Positions 14,708-21,723 of a DNA stretch of 47,127 nucleotides are shown here, piece by piece. Origin of the DNA: Chitinophagales bacterium (GTDB taxonomy: Bacteria; Bacteroidota; Bacteroidia; Chitinophagales; Saprospiraceae). The notes beneath the pieces were generated by a model. It did no database searches and was not told where the DNA came from. It was given only the letters and a program-made list of their open reading frames with translations. A program made the translations under genes and the position numbers. Each line of letters starts with the position of its first letter. Position 1 is the first letter of the stretch. Location of the stretch: assembly GCA_026928325.1 (NCBI GenBank), contig JAIXKS010000029.1, positions 1-47,127 on the forward strand, in the 5' to 3' direction.

Positions 14708-15907
14708 ATGGAAAAGAGTCATTTTCAAACGCTATTTGCCACAACAATTCGGTGGGTATTCTTGATACTTCTTGTTGGAATCTCCAGTCATTTGGCGTAT
14801 AGCCAAGAAGACATTTCCGTCTTTAAATCCGGAGAGGAAGGCTACAAAAGTTATCGAATTCCGGCAATAATCGGGTTACATTCTGGTAAAATTCTAGCAT
14901 TCTGTGAAGGGCGTGTCCACCATGCAGGAGACTTTGGTCACATTCGGATCGTTTATAAATCCAGCGATGATGGCGGTAAAACATGGAGCCCGATTGCCAT
15001 AGCCGCAGATTTTGACACGCTGCAAGTTGGCAATCCAGCACCTGTAGTAGATTACCAAGACCCAGCATTTCCTAACGGTAGAATCTTTCTATTTTACAAT
15101 ACCGGCAATAATCATGAATCAGAAGTCCGCAAGGGCAATGGATATCGTGAAGTTTGGTACATTACTTCTACAGATGAAGGCCAGACATGGAGCAAACCCG
15201 TCAACATCACAACGCAGGTTCATCGACCCAATCAACCGGACGTTCGTCCTGAATACAACTATAAAGAAGATTGGCGTGCTTATGCCAATACACCGGGTCA
15301 CGCCATGCAGTTTGACTCTGGACCATATATCGGACGCCTATACATCAGTGCCAATCGTTCGGAAGGCAACCCCAAGCCCAATGGAAAAGATTATTTTGCC
15401 TTTGGATATTATAGCGATGATCATGGGAAAACATTTCATATAAGTGATAAAATACCCTATGAAGGTTCTAATGAATCAATGGCTGCTCAAGTATCATCGA
15501 CTGAACTTTACATGAATTCTCGCAATCAACAAGGACATATCTTGAGTCGAATCGTAGCTCGATCTAAGGATGGTGGCCAAACTTGGGCTAATATCCAATA
15601 CGACGCCAACCTTCCAGACCCTGTTAATCAAGGTTCTGTACTTTCTTGGGTAGAAGGCAAGCAATATCTCCTCGCAGTATGTAATGCCGCTAGTACTTCA
15701 TCTCGTGACAAATTAACCCTACGGATTAGTAAAAATAAGGGTAAAAGTTGGTATCTTCAATATCCGATAGCTCGTGCTCCTAAAGGTTTTAAGGGTGATT
15801 ATGCGGCTTATTCGGATATGGTATTAGTGGATCGCAACACTATTGGGATTTTGTATGAAAAAGAAAATTATAGCAAAATCGTTTTTACGAAGGTTGCCAT
15901 AAAATAA
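14708..15907 (+). CDS. Exported exo-alpha-sialidase (GH33)
   Basis: 399-aa sialidase with an N-terminal signal peptide (about residues 13-32, ending AYSQ). The six-blade propeller shows the YRIP motif (residues 49-52), whose Arg binds the sialic acid carboxylate. Asp-box repeats are SSDDGGKTW (about 85-93), STDEGQTW, SKDGGQTW and the degenerate SKNKGKSW. The HHAGDFG loop carries the acid/base Asp region, NESMAAQV the catalytic Glu, and AAYSDM the nucleophilic Tyr. It would release terminal sialic acids from glycoconjugates in the periplasm or outside. No nan catabolic genes, transporter or carbohydrate-binding domain are present here, so it stands alone. Confidence 0.88.
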   Translation: MEKSHFQTLFATTIRWVFLILLVGISSHLAYSQEDISVFKSGEEGYKSYRIPAIIGLHSGKILAFCEGRVHHAGDFGHIRIVYKSSDDGGKTWSPIAIAADFDTLQVGNPAPVVDYQDPAFPNGRIFLFYNTGNNHESEVRKGNGYREVWYITSTDEGQTWSKPVNITTQVHRPNQPDVRPEYNYKEDWRAYANTPGHAMQFDSGPYIGRLYISANRSEGNPKPNGKDYFAFGYYSDDHGKTFHISDKIPYEGSNESMAAQVSSTELYMNSRNQQGHILSRIVARSKDGGQTWANIQYDANLPDPVNQGSVLSWVEGKQYLLAVCNAASTSSRDKLTLRISKNKGKSWYLQYPIARAPKGFKGDYAAYSDMVLVDRNTIGILYEKENYSKIVFTKVAIK

Positions 15908-15935
15908 AAAAGGAGGCTCGAAACATCGATCCTCC
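15904..15935 (-). terminator. Intrinsic terminator of the ECF sigma gene
   Basis: GGAGGCTCGA (15912-15921) pairs with TCGATCCTCC (15926-15935), 9 of 10 pairs, with loop AACA. On the minus strand the hairpin is followed by a T-run (complement of 15905-15911). It serves the leftward sigma gene ending at 15962 and abuts the stop of the sialidase. Confidence 0.7.
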
Positions 15936-15961
15936 AATGACACATTACTAACCTTTTTATA

Positions 15962-16546
15962 TTATGCTACCATTTCGGTATCTGCCATCATTTTACGCAA
16001 ATTGATTAAAGCATAGCGCATTCTACCTAGAGAAGTATTGATGCTTACGCGAGTCAATTTAGCTATATCTTTAAAACTCATATCCGCATAATGCCTCAAA
16101 ATAATCACTTCTCGTTGTTCTGTAGGCAATTGGTCTATCAACGTCCTTAAACGCGTGTGCATTTCACTTTTGATGATACGGCTTTCCATGTGTTCGTCTC
16201 CCGATTGGATCACCGTAAATGGATCAAAGGTATCCGTACCAGCAATGAAAGACATCTTTTTAGATTTTCTGAAGTAATCTACGCATAAGTTATAGGCAAT
16301 ACGCATTGCCCATTGCTGAAATTTGTCTTCATTTTGGTATTTACCCTTTCTCAAAGTATCAATAATCTTGATAAAGACTTCCTGAAATATATCTTCTGCT
16401 GTTTCTGTATCTTTAACAAAGAGATAGATAGATGTATAAATTTTATCCCGATGCCTATTGAGTAATACTTCAAAAGCATTCGAATGATTGTCATTAAGAT
16501 ATAGGGAAATAAGTTCCTGATCGGATAATAACTTTAGCTGTCGCAT
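15962..16546 (-). CDS. RNA polymerase ECF sigma factor
   Basis: 194-aa sigma-70 family ECF factor. Region 2 (about residues 22-92) has FEVLLNRHRDKIYTSIYLFV, AEDIFQEVFIKI and FQQWAMRIAYNLCVDYFRKSKK, which recognise the -10 element. Region 4 (about 128-182) has LPTEQREVIILRHYADMSFKDIAKLTRVSINTSLGRMRYALINLRK for the -35 element. There is no adjacent anti-sigma factor, SusCD pair or FecR, so it is not a classic TonB-coupled ECF system. This soluble Bacteroidota type is often constitutive or post-translationally controlled (inference). Single gene with its own terminator. Confidence 0.9.
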   Translation of the reverse strand: MRQLKLLSDQELISLYLNDNHSNAFEVLLNRHRDKIYTSIYLFVKDTETAEDIFQEVFIKIIDTLRKGKYQNEDKFQQWAMRIAYNLCVDYFRKSKKMSFIAGTDTFDPFTVIQSGDEHMESRIIKSEMHTRLRTLIDQLPTEQREVIILRHYADMSFKDIAKLTRVSINTSLGRMRYALINLRKMMADTEMVA

Positions 16547-16921
16547 ACCTACACTGTCTTTAAATAGATTAAGAAATAATGTTATTTTAAGTGTAGAGTC
16601 TATTCTATATGCGCTAAAATTTGAATTTGATAAATAAATAAAATGGTTTTAAAACCTTAATTAGATGACAAAGATATAGATTATTTTTAAACAAACAATA
16701 CCCTGAGAAAAAAAAATCACAAATCATGCCATTTTTTTTCAAGAAGTAAGCAAGGATTGATAATTTTTGAATTAATCATGATTCATTTACCGGATTATGG
16801 TTTTGATTTCAATGGTATGCATGATGAATCACAGTGACTATATCCAACGTCCTCAAATAAAAAAGAGGCTGTCCAATTTTTTTGAACAACCTCGTAAGTC
16901 TCAATCTCGGAACAAGAGATA
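16547..16921. other. Intergenic region upstream of the sigma gene
   Basis: About 375 nt, AT-rich. It holds the leader of the ECF gene, including a short inverted repeat (CCTACACT near 16548 with AGTGTAG near 16590), and at its right end the terminator of the heat-shock pair (16856-16893). Nothing coding is convincing. Confidence 0.4.
16856..16893 (-). terminator. Intrinsic terminator of the hsp20 pair
   Basis: On the minus strand GAGGTTGTTC (complement of 16884-16893) pairs with GGACAGCCTC (complement of 16865-16874), all ten positions with two G-U pairs. An A-rich loop separates the arms and a T-rich tail follows. It lies 28 nt past the stop of the downstream small heat-shock gene. Confidence 0.75.
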
Positions 16922-17365
16922 TTATTTAATCTCAATCATTTTAGGAGCCTTTTCCTTTGCTTCCTCTTTTTTAGGTAAAACCAACTTAAGAATTCCGTTC
17001 TCATAGTTTGCGTCGATTTTATCTATATTTATTCCATCACCTAAGTGAAAAGAACGTTTGAATGAAGCATAGTTGAATTCCTTTCTCGTCCACTGACCTT
17101 CTTCCTTTTCTTCAGTTTGATTTTCCTTCTCAGCGGAAATGATCAACTGGTCTTTATCAATGGAAATATTAAAATCTTTCTTGTCCATACCCGGTGCTGC
17201 AACTTCAAGTGTCAATTTATCATTGTCTTCAGTGATGTTGACAGAAGGAATGGTTGTAGATATATCATTACCGACCATATCTGATATACTTCTATTAAAT
17301 ACATCATCTAAAATATTGGATAATGATTTACCCTGAAAAAATGGATTTACTCTTACGATGTTCAT
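16922..17365 (-). CDS. Hsp20/alpha-crystallin small heat-shock protein
   Basis: 147-aa ATP-independent holdase chaperone. The N-terminal arm MNIVRVNPFFQGKSLSNIL leads into the alpha-crystallin domain (about residues 40-135): PSVNITEDNDKLTLEVAAPGMDKKDFNISID, then the late strand EFNYASFKRSFHLGDGINIDKIDANYENGILKLVLPKK with the conserved GILKLVLP. A short K-rich tail ends in IEIK. It follows a second hsp20 gene by 33 nt on the same strand. Such pairs may form mixed oligomers. Confidence 0.92.
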   Translation of the reverse strand: MNIVRVNPFFQGKSLSNILDDVFNRSISDMVGNDISTTIPSVNITEDNDKLTLEVAAPGMDKKDFNISIDKDQLIISAEKENQTEEKEEGQWTRKEFNYASFKRSFHLGDGINIDKIDANYENGILKLVLPKKEEAKEKAPKMIEIK

Positions 17366-17398
17366 GATATAAATTTTTTATAAGATTAACGAATACTA

Positions 17399-17827
17399 TT
17401 ATTTTACTTCAATTTGAACCTGTGGTTTTTCAGCAACAGCATATATTTTGATACTTAAAATACCATCTTGAGCGGATGCTTCAATCGTATTCAAGTCCGC
17501 CATTTTAGGCAAGGTAAATGCCCTCTCAAAATTGCTAAAGTTGAATTCCTGCTTGATATAAGCTGTTTCTTCGACAGATTTACTTCCTTTAACTATTAAT
17601 GTATGACCGTCTAAAGAAATCTGAATTTCCTCTTTTGAGAATCCTGGAACTGCTAATTCAATTAAATAATTATTTTCTTCTTTTCGAATATTGGCAAATG
17701 CCGGCGTTGTTCTATTTTTAACTTTTTGAGCCGGATTGTAAACAGGATGAAAAAAATCATCCATAAAAAAGCGTTCGAAATTTGGGTTTCTTCTTCTTAA
17801 TCCCGGATGTAAATCTGCGTTTCTCAT
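17399..17827 (-). CDS. Hsp20/alpha-crystallin small heat-shock protein
   Basis: 142-aa small heat-shock protein. Start ATG 17827 (MRNADLHPGLRRRNPNFERFF) is preferred over the in-frame ATG at 17896. The intervening 23 codons are not family-like, and a candidate sigma-54 promoter lies inside that extension. The alpha-crystallin domain (about residues 42-140) contains ELAVPGFSKEEIQISLDGHTL, EFNFSNFERAFTLPKMADL and the GILSIKI strand. It is first in a two-gene hsp20 operon. The N-terminal arm is Arg-rich and more basic than that of its partner. Confidence 0.9.
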   Translation of the reverse strand: MRNADLHPGLRRRNPNFERFFMDDFFHPVYNPAQKVKNRTTPAFANIRKEENNYLIELAVPGFSKEEIQISLDGHTLIVKGSKSVEETAYIKQEFNFSNFERAFTLPKMADLNTIEASAQDGILSIKIYAVAEKPQVQIEVK

Positions 17828-17873
17828 GATCTTTATTGTGTTTAATTTTTTAAATTCAAATTCAATACACCTT

Positions 17874-17891
17874 ATGCAATTGCTATTCCAA
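17874..17891 (-). promoter_or_regulatory. Candidate sigma-54 (-24/-12) promoter
   Basis: Minus strand TTGGAATAGCAATTGCAT contains GG-N10-GC (GG at 17889-17888, GC at 17877-17876) and matches TTGG...TTGCA of the RpoN consensus, although the CACG part is absent. The implied start lies about 35-40 nt before the ATG at 17827. Inverted repeats further upstream could bind an activator. Confidence 0.4.
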
Positions 17892-17910
17892 TCCATATTT
17901 TGGGACGTAT

Positions 17911-17979
17911 TGACATAAAACAGCTAAAAAACACATGTCATTTTGTCTGTATTTTTAAAAAATGTATGCCATTGTGGCA
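17911..17979. promoter_or_regulatory. Paired inverted repeats, candidate activator/operator sites
   Basis: TGACAT (17911-17916) is inverted as ATGTCA (17935-17940), and TGCCA-TTG-TGGCA (17967-17979) is a separate palindrome. Both lie about 35-90 nt upstream of the candidate sigma-54 promoter, the usual distance for enhancer sites. They could instead serve the divergent gcvT gene. Confidence 0.3.
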
Positions 17980-18064
17980 AATTAAGGTCTGATAATCCAC
18001 AGCAACGTTGTACTGACATTTGATAATTATCTGATAATTCTAGGGAAGATTACAGAAATCTCCT

Positions 18065-18072
18065 TATCTTTG
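18065..18072 (+). promoter_or_regulatory. -7 element of gcvT
   Basis: TATCTTTG matches the Bacteroidota -7 consensus TAnnTTTG, 32 nt before the gcvT start. No good -33 TTTG is seen at the usual distance. Confidence 0.35.
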
Positions 18073-18104
18073 ACCTATAATTTTTAAAATAAATACAAAG
18101 TAAA

Positions 18105-19208
18105 ATGAAGAACACACCTTTGACGCAAATCCATATCGATCTTGGAGCAAAAATGGCTGATTTTGCCGGGTATAACATGCCTATTCAATATAGTTCTATC
18201 ACAGAGGAGCACTTAAATGTCCGTAAAAAAGTAGGCGTTTTTGACGTATCCCATATGGGCGAATTTACGATTCAGGGTCAAGGCGCACTTGAATTAGTAC
18301 AAAAGGTGACAAGCAACGATGCTTCCAAACTCAATGTTGGAGACATCCAATATACTTGCTTACCTAACCTAGATGGTGGTATCGTAGATGATTTACTATT
18401 ATATAGAATGTCGGACGATGCGGATGGACTTCCTGTCTTCATGCTCGTAGTCAATGCCTCCAATAAAGATAAGGATTGGGATTGGATTGCTTCATTCAAT
18501 ACTTTTGGTGCAGTTATGAAAGATATCTCTGACCAAACGGGATTATTGGCCGTTCAAGGGCCAAAAGCAACTGAAATCCTTCAGCGTCTCACAGACACCG
18601 ATTTATCAGAATTTAAATATTATACGTTCAAAATAGGCAATATTGCTGGTATAGACGAAGCCGTCATTTCTGCTACAGGATATACAGGAAGTGGTGGTTT
18701 TGAGATTTACGTTCCTGCTGAACACACAGAAAAACTTTGGCATGCAGTCATGGAAGCAGGCAAAGATGCCGACATCAAACCATGTGGTTTAGGTGCCAGA
18801 GATACCTTGAGATTAGAAATGGGATTTTGCCTCTATGGCAATGATATAGATGCCACAACATCTCCACTTGAAGCCGGGCTTGGATGGATCACCAAGCTAA
18901 AAAAATCTGCGGACTTCGTCGGTAAAGACTGGCTTACAACCCAAAAAGAAGCCGGTCTTAATCGAAAACTTATAGGCTTTACCATGCAGGAAAGAAGAGT
19001 TCCAAGACATGGATATCTCATATTTGATGGTCAAGAAAACGAAATCGGTGTAGTCACATCAGGTACTCAATCTCCTTCTTTGGATCATCCAATAGGCATG
19101 GGATATGTACCTTTAGACATGGCTAAAGAAGGAAACACCATCTTTATCCAATTGGGTAAAAAATTAATGGAAGCCACCATCGTTGCGCTCCCATTTGTAA
19201 AAATATAA
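18105..19208 (+). CDS. gcvT: Glycine cleavage T-protein (aminomethyltransferase)
   Basis: 367-aa tetrahydrofolate-dependent aminomethyltransferase of the glycine cleavage system. It releases ammonia from the H-protein-bound aminomethyl group and forms 5,10-methylene-THF. Family motifs: GAKMADFAGYNMPIQYSSI, VFDVSHMGEF, GLLAVQGPKA, ATGYTGSGGFEIYVP with PCGLGARDTLRLEMGFCLYGND, and the C-terminal barrel SGTQSPSLDHPIGMGYV. Length and start (ATG 18105) are normal. gcvH and gcvP are not in the window. A PLP enzyme of sulfur amino acid metabolism follows after 16 nt, so both are likely cotranscribed. Confidence 0.95.
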   Translation: MKNTPLTQIHIDLGAKMADFAGYNMPIQYSSITEEHLNVRKKVGVFDVSHMGEFTIQGQGALELVQKVTSNDASKLNVGDIQYTCLPNLDGGIVDDLLLYRMSDDADGLPVFMLVVNASNKDKDWDWIASFNTFGAVMKDISDQTGLLAVQGPKATEILQRLTDTDLSEFKYYTFKIGNIAGIDEAVISATGYTGSGGFEIYVPAEHTEKLWHAVMEAGKDADIKPCGLGARDTLRLEMGFCLYGNDIDATTSPLEAGLGWITKLKKSADFVGKDWLTTQKEAGLNRKLIGFTMQERRVPRHGYLIFDGQENEIGVVTSGTQSPSLDHPIGMGYVPLDMAKEGNTIFIQLGKKLMEATIVALPFVKI

Positions 19209-19224
19209 TAAAAGATATCATACA

Positions 19225-20373
19225 ATGAAATTTGGTACTAAAGTAATACATGCCGGAATCGAACCCGATCCGAGCACAGGAGCGATTATGACGCCGATTT
19301 TCCAGACATCCACCTATGTACAGGCTGCACCTGGAGATCACAAAGGATACGAATATGCCAGAACACAAAATCCAACGCGTCACGTACTAGAACAAAATAT
19401 AGCAGCCCTCGAAAACGGCACAGATGCTATATGCTTCGCAAGTGGCCTAGCGGCTATGGACAGCGTATTAAAATTACTCAATCCAGGTGATGAAGTCATC
19501 GCCACGGATGATTTATACGGTGGTTCGTATCGTATCATGATGCGAGTATTTGCAAAATATGGTATCCATTTCAAATTTGCGGGTATTGGCAATATTGAAG
19601 AACTTCAAAAGCGGATTACCGATAAAACCCGAATGATTTGGGTAGAGACACCGACCAATCCCATGTTGAATATCATCGATATTCAGGCTGTATGCGAATC
19701 CGTCAAAGGTAAAAATATCACCGTTTGCGTGGATAACACCTTTGCATCTCCATATCTCCAGAATCCGCTTGATCTCGGTGCCGACATTGTAATACACTCA
19801 GCAACAAAATATCTAGGAGGTCACTCCGACGTTATCCATGGTGTCGTCGTGACAAAAACACCAGCAATTGCCGAGCAAATCCGATTTTTACAAAATGCAG
19901 TAGGTGCAGTACCAGGACCTCAAGATTGCTTTTTAATCCTTAGAGGTATCAAAACCTTACATATTCGAGTAGAGCGCGCTTGTCAAAATGCTGAAAAAAT
20001 TGCGCATTTCTTAAAGCATCACCCGAAAGTTTCCAAGGTCTATTATCCAGGATTTTCAGACCATCCCGGACACGATACCGCTAAAAAACAGATGAAAATG
20101 TTTGGTGGTATGCTATCTTTTGACCTTGTGGCCAATAATGAAGCTAGTGCTAGAATCGTTTTGAGCAATACGCACTACTTTTCATTGGCTGAATCTCTCG
20201 GAGGTGTAGAATCTCTAATCGGCCATCCAGCAAGTATGACCCATGGTTCTATACCAAGAGAAGAACGATTGAAAGTTGGTTTGACAGATTCGCTCATTCG
20301 CCTAAGCGTAGGTATCGAAGATGTCGATGATTTAATTCAGGATTTAGATAAGGCCTTAAGCCTAATCCCTTAA
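19225..20373 (+). CDS. Cystathionine gamma-synthase/lyase family PLP enzyme
   Basis: 382-aa Cys/Met-metabolism PLP enzyme. Motifs: GYEYARTQNPTRHVLEQNIAALE; FASGLAAMDSVLKLLNPGDEVIATDDLYGGSYR; WVETPTNPMLNIIDI; the Schiff-base Lys in SATKYLGGHSD (Lys195); and the C-terminal SLGGVESLIGHPASMTHGSIP. It could act as cystathionine gamma-synthase (metB) or gamma-lyase; sequence alone does not separate these securely. The FxxSLGGVESLIxHPAxMTH end is shared by both. It follows gcvT by 16 nt. Confidence 0.92.
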   Translation: MKFGTKVIHAGIEPDPSTGAIMTPIFQTSTYVQAAPGDHKGYEYARTQNPTRHVLEQNIAALENGTDAICFASGLAAMDSVLKLLNPGDEVIATDDLYGGSYRIMMRVFAKYGIHFKFAGIGNIEELQKRITDKTRMIWVETPTNPMLNIIDIQAVCESVKGKNITVCVDNTFASPYLQNPLDLGADIVIHSATKYLGGHSDVIHGVVVTKTPAIAEQIRFLQNAVGAVPGPQDCFLILRGIKTLHIRVERACQNAEKIAHFLKHHPKVSKVYYPGFSDHPGHDTAKKQMKMFGGMLSFDLVANNEASARIVLSNTHYFSLAESLGGVESLIGHPASMTHGSIPREERLKVGLTDSLIRLSVGIEDVDDLIQDLDKALSLIP

Positions 20374-20387
20374 GCAGATTAAACCAA

Positions 20388-20419
20388 TTGGATGAGATAA
20401 AAAAATTCATTAATCTTTG
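20388..20419 (+). promoter_or_regulatory. Possible promoter of radC
   Basis: TTG (20388-20390) is followed after about 20 nt by TAATCTTTG (20411-20419), close to the TTTG/TAnnTTTG pattern, 22 nt before the radC ATG. Confidence 0.33.
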
Positions 20420-20441
20420 TGCGTAATGTAAAAATCAGATT

Positions 20442-21134
20442 ATGTCTTCACATCAGCCAATTACCTCTTGGGCATCTGACGACAAGCCACGAGAGAAAAT
20501 GTTGCTCAAAGGTCGCCAAAGCCTTTCGGATTCAGAGTTGCTCGCTATCTTGATTGGTTCGGGTATCGTAGGTATGTCGGCAGTCGATTTGGGAAAAAAG
20601 ATCCTTAATGATTACAACAATAATCTCAATGAGTTAGGTAAGGCTGAAATCAAAGATTTTATCAAAAAATACAAAGGTATCGGTAACGCCAAGGCCATCC
20701 AGATCGTAGCAGCCCTCGAATTGGGTAGAAGAAGGCAAAATGCAGTACCTCTCGAAAGGGTAGCTATCAAATCCAGTAAGGATGCATATAATTATTTATA
20801 TCCATTTATGGCTGACCTACCTCATGAAGAGTTTTGGATTTTACTTTGCAATCATTCCAACAAAATCATTGACAAACAAGTCATCGGTCGTGGTGGATTG
20901 GCTAGTGTAGTCGTGGATACCAAATTTATCATTCGCCATGCATTAGATCACCTAGCGAGTGCCATCATCTTGTGCCATAATCATCCATCCGGCAATCTCA
21001 ATCCATCAAAAGAAGACATTCAATTGACCAATCGCGTTAAAGAAGCAGCTCATTTGTTAGATATTCGAGTTCTAGATCATATCATCATCGGAGATATGAA
21101 GTACTATAGCTTTGCCGATGAAGGTATGCTTTAA
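20442..21134 (+). CDS. radC: RadC family (JAMM/MPN) protein
   Basis: 230-aa RadC. An N-terminal helix-hairpin-helix-like part (about residues 20-95: LSDSELLAILIGSG, IGNAKAIQIVAALELGRR) precedes a JAMM metalloprotease-like domain with HNHPSGNLNPSKED (about 183-196), i.e. H-x-H-P-S-G-x7-D. Although historically called a DNA repair protein, its biochemical role is unsettled. Length and motifs are complete. It is followed after 18 nt by a small methyltransferase-like membrane protein on the same strand. Confidence 0.93.
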   Translation: MSSHQPITSWASDDKPREKMLLKGRQSLSDSELLAILIGSGIVGMSAVDLGKKILNDYNNNLNELGKAEIKDFIKKYKGIGNAKAIQIVAALELGRRRQNAVPLERVAIKSSKDAYNYLYPFMADLPHEEFWILLCNHSNKIIDKQVIGRGGLASVVVDTKFIIRHALDHLASAIILCHNHPSGNLNPSKEDIQLTNRVKEAAHLLDIRVLDHIIIGDMKYYSFADEGML

Positions 21135-21152
21135 CCTTAAAAATAAGTCCAC

Positions 21153-21596
21153 ATGCGTAACAAAGATAATTTATTCGTCATAACACAAATTATACTATTT
21201 GTTGTTTTCTTTTTACCCATAGCGGATAATAACAATACGCCCATATATCTCAATATAATAGGCTATATATTGTTGATTATTGGTTCTATAATCGGAGTGA
21301 TGGCCTTACTTAGACTGGCCGAAAGTCTAACGATCTATCCGAGCCCTAAACAAGATGCTACCTTAAAGACAGACGGCCTGTACCAATATATGCGGCATCC
21401 GATTTATACCGCAGTCATCCTCGTTTTTTTAGGGTTAACCGGAATATTTGCCAATATTTTCAAGCTCGCTATTACCCTCATTATGATGGTCTTCTTCTAT
21501 TTCAAATCCAGTTATGAGGAAACCAGACTTAGTGCGCATTATCCAGATTATGACGCTTATAAAAAGAAAACCGGGCGTTTTTTACCTTGGTTTTGA
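21153..21596 (+). CDS. Isoprenylcysteine carboxyl methyltransferase-like membrane protein
   Basis: 147-aa membrane protein with four hydrophobic helices (about residues 7-21, 28-49, 84-100 and 101-118). The AdoMet-binding signature of the ICMT/PEMT superfamily is visible: LKTDGLYQYMRHPIYTAVILVFLG and the C-terminal SSYEETRLSAHYPDYDAYKKKTGRFLPWF. Bacterial members are mostly uncharacterised membrane methyltransferases acting on lipids or small thiols. Substrate unknown. Its stop lies 17 nt before a fold-back element that separates it from the convergent murA. Confidence 0.82.
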   Translation: MRNKDNLFVITQIILFVVFFLPIADNNNTPIYLNIIGYILLIIGSIIGVMALLRLAESLTIYPSPKQDATLKTDGLYQYMRHPIYTAVILVFLGLTGIFANIFKLAITLIMMVFFYFKSSYEETRLSAHYPDYDAYKKKTGRFLPWF

Positions 21597-21610
21597 TTTT
21601 GTAGTCAGTA

Positions 21611-21722
21611 TAGCGCTCCGTCATTATAAAGAAATTAATAAAGTGTTGTTCTTTTTTCAAATCTCATCGTTTAAAAAAATAACTTCCATTATTATTTAAG
21701 TCTTTTTATGGACAGAGCACTA
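21611..21722. mobile_element. Fold-back MITE-like element, copy B (108 bp, deleted)
   Basis: The element at 21613-21720 is inverted relative to copy A at 12720-12878 and flanked by TA (21611-21612 and 21721-21722). Ends: GCGCTCCGTC on the left and GACAGAGCAC on the right, imperfect inverted repeats. Read on the minus strand it shares with copy A the left arm (ATAAAAAGACTTAAAT then ATAATGGAAGTTATTTT) and the CGATGAGATTTGAAAAAA block. It lacks 51 bp of the apex, apparently lost between two TTTTTAA tracts. It lies between the convergent methyltransferase-like gene and murA, ending one base after the murA stop, and may terminate both. Confidence 0.68.
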
Positions 21723-21723
21723 G

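Noticed and set aside
16797-17006. 69-aa + strand frame near the heat-shock terminator
   Set aside because: It runs through the terminator hairpin and antisense to the end of an hsp20 gene; it has no independent support.
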